A DNA stretch of 64,000 bases. Source: Eublepharis macularius (Eukaryota > Chordata > Lepidosauria > Squamata > Eublepharidae). Under the pieces are notes generated by a model that made no database searches, was not told where the DNA came from, and saw only the letters and a program-made list of their open reading frames with translations. A program made the translations under genes and the position numbers. Location of the stretch: contig NC_072795.1 of the NCBI RefSeq assembly GCF_028583425.1, positions 9,881,001 through 9,945,000 of the forward strand, written 5' to 3'. This document shows positions 46,401-55,400 of this stretch, in pieces (positions within the stretch are counted from its first letter, which is position 1; each line of letters begins with the position of its first letter).

Positions 46401-49400
46401 TATTTTCCTCAGAGAAAGTCCACAAAGAGATGGAAGATGTTTTGGGTTCCTCTGAGTCGTTCAGCTATCAAGATCGAAAGAGATTGCCTTACACCAATGC
46501 CGTGATTCATGAAATCCTGCGCGTCCACTATGTCTTATTAGTTGGGTTCCCCAGACAATGTGTGAACGACGTGAAGGTGTTTGGTTTTCTCATTCCCAAG
46601 GTATAGAAGACTGTTATAGTTGCAGTTCTGCTTCTAAAGAGGGCTGCCCATCACAGGTGGCACATTCGGAGATGTATCCATATAGGGACTTTCTCTAGAA
46701 ATTTTTGAAGGACAAAGAAACTTCCCGTTTTCAAAATTAAATAAATAAAATTTTATCTGATGATTAGATGAACACCAGTACTCAAAACTGTTCCTCTACT
46801 TAACACATTTTGATCTAAAAGAAGCTTTCTCATCAGGAGTGCTTCAGTTACAATGCCGGAGCAACACTTCACAACCCTGTCTTTAAATTGAGACCTTCTG
46901 GTTTCACAGATTTGGCGATCTGTAGTCTATGGTATTGTTTATCGAATGCCCCAGCTGTTGATTATTGGATTACACTGTGTAATCCACCTTGAGTCTGAGT
47001 GAGAAAGGTGGACTATAAATAACAACAATTAAAATTTAAAAAAAGTAAAAAAGAAATGCCACCAGACTCCAGAAGGAAGATCTGGGGGAAAGGGAGGGAG
47101 TTGGTTGTTGTATGCTATTGCTAGGAACATTTCCAGGCATGTGGAAAATTGTTCCCTAGATTCTTCTCATTTGTATCCTCCAAATACAAATTCTATTTTT
47201 TTATTTTCTGATACTGCATCTAGGTGCATCCTGAGGCAATATTCTTTTTCCCTTTCAGGGAGCACATGTTATTCCAGATCTCCGCGCTGTTCTTCTTGAC
47301 CCCAAGCAATGGGAGAAACCTCGGGAGTTCAACCCCAATCATTTTTTGGACAAGGAAGGAAATTTTGTGGAAAAAGAAGCATTTCTTCCATTTGGCGCAG
47401 GTAAACACAGAATTCTGAACTTCTGAATTGATAGCCATGGTTGCGCAGTATGAAGGAGAAAGAACAAAGGAATATTTGCTCCCCATATAGACTATTCTTG
47501 GTGGTGGAGATGGTTGTTGAGTCCTAGCTGACTTATGGTGACCCCAGTAGGGTTTTCAAGGCAAGAGACTAACAGAGGTGGCTTGCCGTTGCCTATCTAT
47601 GCAACCCTGGTCTCCACTGGAGACATCCCATCCAATTACTAACCAAGGCTGACTCTGCTTAGCTTCTGAGATCTGACAAGAACAAGGTTGCTTGGGCTAT
47701 CCAAGTCAGGGGATAGAATGTTGTTACTGCATTTCCAAAATCTTATGTCAAATGTCTGGCATGCCTTTATGGATAAAACCACTGAAAGATATTGAATAAG
47801 AAGAAATTTATTGCCTTTTGTGTAACATCAAAAAGCTGTTATATTTAGACAGACCATTGGCCTTATAGTGAGCATATACAATGAAATCCTAAGCAGAGTA
47901 ACTCTACTTAGGATTTCACTGTTAGACTGTCTCTTTCCCAGTTTTTCTGCCTGTGATCCTTAAAGTAATGATGTCATTACTATGGTTGTTGGGGGTTTTC
48001 CGGGCTGTCTTGCCGTGGTCTTGGCATTGTAGTTCCTGACGTTTCGCCAGCAGCTGTGGCTGGCATCTTCAGAGGTGTAGCACCAAAAGACGGAGATCTC
48101 TCAGTGTCACAGTGTGGAAAAGATGTAGGTCATTTGTATCTACTCAGGAGGGGTGGGGTTGAGCTGAGTCATTCTGTAAGAGTTTCCCAGGGTGTGGAAT
48201 GCTAATGGCGGGAGGCTTCACTGTATCCTGAGGCGGTTCTTTTGCATATGGATTGGTGCTTGATGTGCTAATCTTCTCTGCAGGGCTATTGTCGGGTGTG
48301 GAGTGTTTTGTTGGCCTGGTGTTTTTCAGAACTGGAGCCCATGCTCTGTTCATTCTTAAGGTTTCTTCTTTCCTGTTGAAGTTTTGCTTATGCTTGTGAA
48401 TTTCAATGGCTTCCCTGTGCAGTCTGACAAAGTAGTTGGAAGTGTTGTCCAGTATTTTGGTGTCCTGGAATAAGATACTGTGCCCTGTTTGAGTTAGGCT
48501 ATGTTCAGCCACTGCTGATTTTTCAGGCTGTCCAAGTCTGCAGTGTCTTTCATGTTCTTTTATTCTTGTCTGGATGCTACGCTTTGTGGTCCCGATGTAA
48601 ACTTGTCCACAGCTGCAGGGTATACGGTATACTCCTGCAGAGGTGAGGGGATCTCTGCTGTCTTTTGCTGATCGTAGCATCTGTTGTATTTTTCGGGTGG
48701 GTCTGAATACTGCTTGAAGGTTATGCTTTTTCATAAGCTTTCCCATCTGATCAGTAATTCCTTTGATATATGGCAAAAACACTTTTCCTGTGGGAGACTG
48801 TTTTTCTTTGGTTGTTTGATTCATCCTGGGTTTGATTGCTCTTCGGATTTCATTTCTGGAGTAGCCATTTGCCTGAAGTGCGTGGTTTAGATGATTAATT
48901 TCCTCATTGAGAAAGCGCGGCTCACATATCCGTCTTGCACGATCCACTAATGTTTTCATTATGCCTCTTTTCTGTCGGGGGTGGTGATTGGAGTTTTTGT
49001 GTAAGTACCGATCAGTGTGAGTTGGTTTCCTGTAGACCTTGTGACCTAACTGAAAGTTTGCTTTGCGGATGACCAAGGTATCCAGGAATGAGAGTTTTCC
49101 CTCACTTTCTTTCTCCATTGTGAATTGTATGTTCAGGTGGATGTTGTTGAGATGATTCAAAAACTCCATCAATTCTTCCTCCCCATGGCTCCAAATGATG
49201 AATGTATCATCCACAAACCGGAACCATACACTGGGTTTGTGGGGTGCTGATTCTAGAGCTGTTTTTTCAAAATGTTCCATGTAGAAGTTTGCTATAACTG
49301 GGCTGAGTGGGCTCCCCATGGCCACCCCATCCATCTGTTCATAGAATTCGTTGTCCCATTGGAAGTAACTGGTCATACTGATCAAGAATTCCTCACTACA

Positions 49401-52400
49401 TCCCGACACGCACAGCAAACTATGCAAGACAGAAGCACAGCCACCTAGACTATATGGACTCCCCAAAATACATAAAGATTCAGTCCCACTCCGACCCATT
49501 TTGAGTGCCATTGGTTCACCGACATATGAATTAGCTAGACATCTGGCAGATCTCCTGCAGGACCACATCGGGAAAACCTCGTCTTACATCAAAGATTCAG
49601 CAGATTTCATCAACAAAATCAGTTCTCTGAAACTCAATCCACAAGACATACTTGTCAGTTTTGATGTTGTATCCCTGTTTACCAAGGTTCCAGTAAAAGA
49701 CACTATTGCACTGATTAATCAGATTTTCCCAGAGGATGTAACAGCCTTATTCCATCATTGTCTGACAACCATTAGCATTCCACACCCTGGGAAACTCTTA
49801 CAGAATGACTCAGCTCAACCCCACCCCTCCTGAGTAGATACAAATGACCTACATCTTTTCCACACTGTGACACTGAGAGATCTCCGTCTTTTGGTGCTAC
49901 ACCTCTGAAGATGCCAGCCACAGCTGCTGGCGAAACGTCAGGAACTACAATGCCAAGACCACGGCAAGACAGCCCGGAAAACCCCCAACAACCATCGTTC
50001 TCCGGCCGTGAAAGCCTTCGACAATACATCGATGTCATTACTGCTTGTGGGCATTTCTGCACACAAGCCATGAACCACACAACAGCTGTATGGGTTCCTT
50101 GACAAAGCATCAGGGTCCATCAAGATCAATAAATCTCTCTCTAGAAGCTCAGAGAGCCGCACTGGCACTGAAGACGGAGGTCCTGCAGCTGGGATGGGGG
50201 CTGCCAGATGTTGGGATCCAGCTCCCTGCCCTGGATGGGACACCACTGGCAACTTTGCCAGTGGTAAAGAGTCTGGGTGTGCTCCTGGATGCCTCCCTAT
50301 CGATGGAGGCCCAGGTCACGGCGGTTGCCAAGTCTGCATTTTCCATCTTCTTCAGATCAGGCAACTTGCCCCCTACCTGATGCCCCAGGACCTGGCTACA
50401 GTGATCCATGCAACGGTCACCTCCAGGCTAGATTACTGCAACTCACTCTATGCTGGGCTACCCCTGGGCCTGATCCGGAAACTACAACTGGTCCAGAATG
50501 CGGCGGCATGGGTCCTGACTGGTATACCTTACCAGTCACACATCACACCTGTCCTGCGCCAGCTGCACTGGCTTCCGGTTGAATTCCGAATCAGGTTCAA
50601 AGTGTTGGTTCTTACCTTTAAAGCCCTGAGTGGGTTGGGACCGGCATATCTTCGGGACTGCCTCTCCCTGTACGTTCCCCGGAGATTGCTCCGATCAGCA
50701 AATAAATATTTACTTGTGGTCCCCGGCCCTAAGGAAGCCCGCCTCGCTTGAACCAGAGCCAGGGCCTTTTCAGTCCTGGCCCCAGCCTGGTGGAACGCTC
50801 TGTCAATGGAAACCCGGGCCCAGCGGGACATATTATCGTTCCGCCGGGCCTGTAAGACAGAGCTGTTCCGCCAGGTGTTTGGTGATTGAAGTGGGGCGGT
50901 GCCATGTCGGCCTCCCACCTTTGGGGTGGGGAAGGTTCTCCCCACCACTGCACCTTGTTAATTTGTTTTATTATTTGTATATTGATTTTAGTTTTGTTTT
51001 TATCGATTTTAACTGTTCACCGCCCAGAGCCCCTGGGGATGGGCAGTATATAAATTGAATAAATAAATAAATAAATAAATTTCCACCAACCAAAACAGCC
51101 ACATCACTACTGTATACCCCGTGCATCACCCACCAACCACACAGTCTATCTATCTATATAAAGACAAGTGTCTTTATAAGAAGAGATTTTAAGAAATTCA
51201 CCCCTTGGGGGGGGGTAAAAAGGGGTAAAATGTGTTTTCCCAAAGTGATGCAGCTTCTCTGTATGGCTGGCAGGCTGCTGCCTGCATGCACCCCTGCCCA
51301 CTGCCAGCTCAGCCCCTGTTCCCTGATTGGGCCAACCTTTCAAGGTCATTTGCATATGCAAGTTGATTGGAATTCACAACATTCCACACTTCATCCCATC
51401 AAGAGACAGTTGGAACACAGAGGTCATTTGCATATGCAGCTTGATTGGTCCTCATTCTAAACAGTATGCAGTTGCTATTGGGAGTCATTGAATGTGTCCT
51501 GAGGTAAAGCGCACCTCCCAGTCTTCCCCTAAAAGGTCACAAATGTAACCAAAAATGTTACATACCCATAAGTATTATAACTAGAGATGGTCACAAACAG
51601 AAACAAAACCAAACTTGATGTTCGTTCTTCATTGCCATCCATGAACAGGGACTCACAAACAACCATGAACATGGCCCTGTTCACAAACATGTTCATGGTT
51701 GGCTGTTCATGGCGGCCAGCAGGCTCTCCTGCAGCCATCATCCAAGTCAAGATCCCTACTGCACCATTCTCAGAAACCCGACCTGAGCAGGCAGCAGGAA
51801 AGGTAACAATAATAAATAATAGCTTGGTCCAGAGCCTGGCAGCAGCCTTGGAAATTGAAGGGGTAGATCCCTACCGCACCACTCCCAGAAACTTGACCTG
51901 AGCAGGCAGCAGGAAAGGTAACAATAATAAATAATAGCTTGGCCCAGAGCCTGGCAGCAGCCCTGGAACTTGAAGGGATAGATCCCTATCCCACCACACA
52001 CAAAGAAAATTCAAGCTCCAATGCACTCTCTCTATCAAGATGCCAACAGCAACTGCCTCTCCACTGTCTGCAAACCCATAGCTTCCCTTGTAACAAATTT
52101 GGAGCTCCATACGTGAAAGGAAGACCTGCTTATCAAGCTAAATTGGGCTTAGATTGGGGTTTCCAGGGCAACAGCAGGAGTTCAGACAGAGTTCAGACAA
52201 TCCCTGCCTGAGTTGCCAAGGGAATTGATTGCAGGTGCCAGACTGTCTGGCTTGACGAACAGCAAGACGAACAGCAATGAACGAGGCTTGCGACGACTAC
52301 CTGTTCGTTTAGAATGGGGCCTCACAAACAGCTTGTTCGCGAGCAGCAGATTGGGCTGTTCATGGCTTTTTTTTGTTCGTATTCCTGTTCATGCCCATCT

Positions 52401-55400
52401 CTAATTATAACTGGACTTAAAGTAGTTAAATACAGCAGCGAAGCACCCGTATCAAGCTAGTGTAATAATATAATTATTCACATTAAATATAACTATTGGT
52501 TCTTTAATTGCCAGAGTATCTCTGAGCATATAGGATTGTCTCATCCTACTGCTGTTGGACCTTAACAGCCCACTGTAAATGGAGTGCAAGGAAAAGCATA
52601 CAAGTCAGACTTCTGACACAAAACAGTGTGCAAACTTTCAAGTTCTCCAAAACCCCTAATTAGGCTGAATCTTTTTAAAAAGTGCTTCCCTATGGTAAAG
52701 TTCCTTTCATTCCCAGCATTGCAGGTGAGAGTGATCATTCGAATATCTTTCTGTGATAAGTATTCTACATGGATGATAAGAATATCTTTCAGATCATTAG
52801 AATATCATTAGAATATCTTTCTATGATAAGTGTTCTACGTGGGTTATTATTCAACAGTGGCATGATCTCTTCCACCATCTCATTCAGCTGTGAATGTTGA
52901 TCCAGTTTCATACACAGCACCCTTACATCTCCACAACCTTGATATATTCATCATGAACATGTTTTGTGTTTTAAACGCGCACGTTTTATCTTGGGACCTT
53001 ATTAATGATCTCAACTTCGGACCATCTACTCTGGCCTTTCCCTTCCCTCTTCATCACCCAGTAGAGGGCCAGGTGGCTTGGGAAGCAACTAAATTTAAAG
53101 TCCCCAAGCCAGCAAAGTTAGTAACAGGAATATTCTATGCATGTTTACTCAAATGTAAGCACCACTTTGTTTAATGGGGTTTATGATCTGTTATGTGTCC
53201 TAGCCCCTTCCCCAGTTACCCTGTTGGAAATGCACCTTGATTGAACACTTAAAGGCCTTGACTAATGATTTGGTAACCAAATACTGGGTGCAGTGAGATT
53301 TTTCCTGGAGATAGCCACTGAAGTTAATGCAATGAAAGGGAGAGGGGGCAAAGAAATATGAATTTAATTTAATTTTAATATAATTTATTAGATTTCTTGC
53401 TAGCTCTTCCCATGAGCGGGCTCAGGGTGGGTTACATTATATAGTGATACAATTGATTAAAACAACAATACACAATAAAAGATAACATACACAATTTCAT
53501 AATTCCAATACAAAAGTTAAAAAGTCGAAGGCAGCAAAAATGTGGTGGTTGGGGGCTATGGTTGAGGCAATGTGAGTTTCTGATATGCTCCTTCTTGAGA
53601 AAAAAAGGAGTCTTGGCCCTCTAGCTTATATTGCTTTGTATGTGTGTGAAGTGCCATCATATCACAGCTGACTTATGGAGACCCCATAGGATTTTCAAGA
53701 CAAGAGATGAACAGAAGTGGTTTGCCATTGCCTGCCTCTACATATTGACCTTGGTCTTCCTTGTTGGCTCACTCTGCTTAACTCCCCTGAGCAGATGAAA
53801 TCAGGCCATCCAGATCTGGGCCATATTCCTTTATCTAAGTACAATCGAGGTGCTCATTTAGGGAAGGCTTGCTAGATGATACCCAATGGAATTATTTATC
53901 ACCATTATCCAACTTTACATACATGTTGTGTGGTGGAACAGCCCCACTGACACACAAGCACCACTCCATGCTGGCCCTTCAAGGCATCTAGGCACCAGTG
54001 ACCATCTTGAGTTGCTTCCTGGAGACTTGACCCTCAGGGGGAGTTATCTCTATTGCTTTCCCTTTGGTACGCTGCCACCATCTGGTCAATTTTAGAATTA
54101 CTTGCCAAGAAGGGCAGCAGTTCCTGCTTCCCTTCTGTATTACCAATTAAAGCCCTGCTGAGTGCCTGCATCTCCAGCTACCCAGAGACTGGTTACCACG
54201 GGGTAGCTTACTGCACTTTCACACTCCCAGGGAATTAGTGATCTAGCAACCAACCACTTCCCTTTCCCTGATTCCATTTTGAATAGTGTGTTTAAACGAT
54301 GGAGGTCTAAGTGGTATGGAGAACCAACTACCATCATTTAAAATAGAAAAGAATTTATTAAAGGGGGAAAGTGCACACACACATGCTGCAGAGCAATACA
54401 TTGCAGAAGGGATACAAAAGAAAGATGTAAACATGGAATCCCCTGTCCCTGGTATATGTCCTAGCTGATTTTCTTCTAGGACAGGTTCTTTAAATTTAGA
54501 TTTTCTAGCTTTCTAAAAACTTCTAATCACCTTGGAGTCTTTGTTCAGAAAGCCAGCCTTTTCTCTGCTCCATGTGGCAATAGCAACTCTCAAGATGGAG
54601 AGGGCTAGGTGAGAGGGCTCCTTCCTGCCGACTGAAACAGCCCCAAATGGACACCTTTCCCTTTGTGTTAAGGGATTTTATTTATTCTGTTTTTCCACCC
54701 CACTGAGGCTCAAAGAATCCTTTCCTGAAATCTCCAGGAAGATATCCAGCCCTCATCCCACCCTCAATGTCTCTGTGTCCCTTCTTGGTGTAAAATGCAA
54801 GCCAAGGTGTGAGCTGGCCATTTCATTGTCTTTGGCCAAGGGAAACATTTGCATTTACAAAGTCGATGGTTGGTTTTTGCTAGAGCTATTGGCAAGATGG
54901 GTGATGCTTGGGAGTAATTGACTTCCCCCTTCCTGCCTATCTTCTACTAAATGAGAAAAACTTTTAAAACCAAGATAGGTAGCCGTGTTAGTCTGTCTGT
55001 AGCAGAAGAAAAGAACAAGAGCCCAGGAGCACCTATAAGACTAACAAAATTTGTAAGATATGAGCTTTCATGAGCCACAGCTCACTTCTTCAGACACCTT
55101 TAGAAATCTGTATCTGAAGAAGTGAGCTGTGGCTCATGAAAACTTGCCAGACCACGTGTCTTACACTGTAGGCCTATTAGGGCCACTAACGGGGTACCCA
55201 ATGAAGTTCATGGGCATATATCCAAGACAGACAAACTGTCTTGAATATCCTCAGGTACTTTTAGGTAGGTAGCTGTGTTGGTCTGAAGTAAAAGTGCAAG
55301 ATCTGGGTCCACTAGCACCTTAAAGACCGACTGGATTTCCAAGGTCTGAGCTCTCAAGTGTCAAAGCTCCTTTTATTAGATAAGATGTTAGATATGACGA

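Larger units (their letters stand above)
47982..50030. mobile_element. Composite Penelope-like element with an internal inversion
   Basis: One insertion of about 2.05 kb bordered by the exact 12-bp duplication GATGTCATTACT (47970-47981, 50031-50042). The left 1.4 kb is sense on the - strand (PLE 3' end, GIY-YIG endonuclease, RT second half). At about 49385 the orientation flips and the + strand encodes the RT first half. At about 49772 it jumps to another PLE 3' end in + sense, reaching the terminus at 50030. Both outer ends are therefore PLE 3' termini. Because one duplication spans the whole, the rearrangement probably arose during integration. Confidence 0.88.

Noticed and set aside
48144-49568. 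A complete 474-codon PLE protein
   Set aside because: The first about 60 codons (49568-49386) read antisense through the inverted RT segment; only the part from about 49385 down is PLE-coding in this strand.
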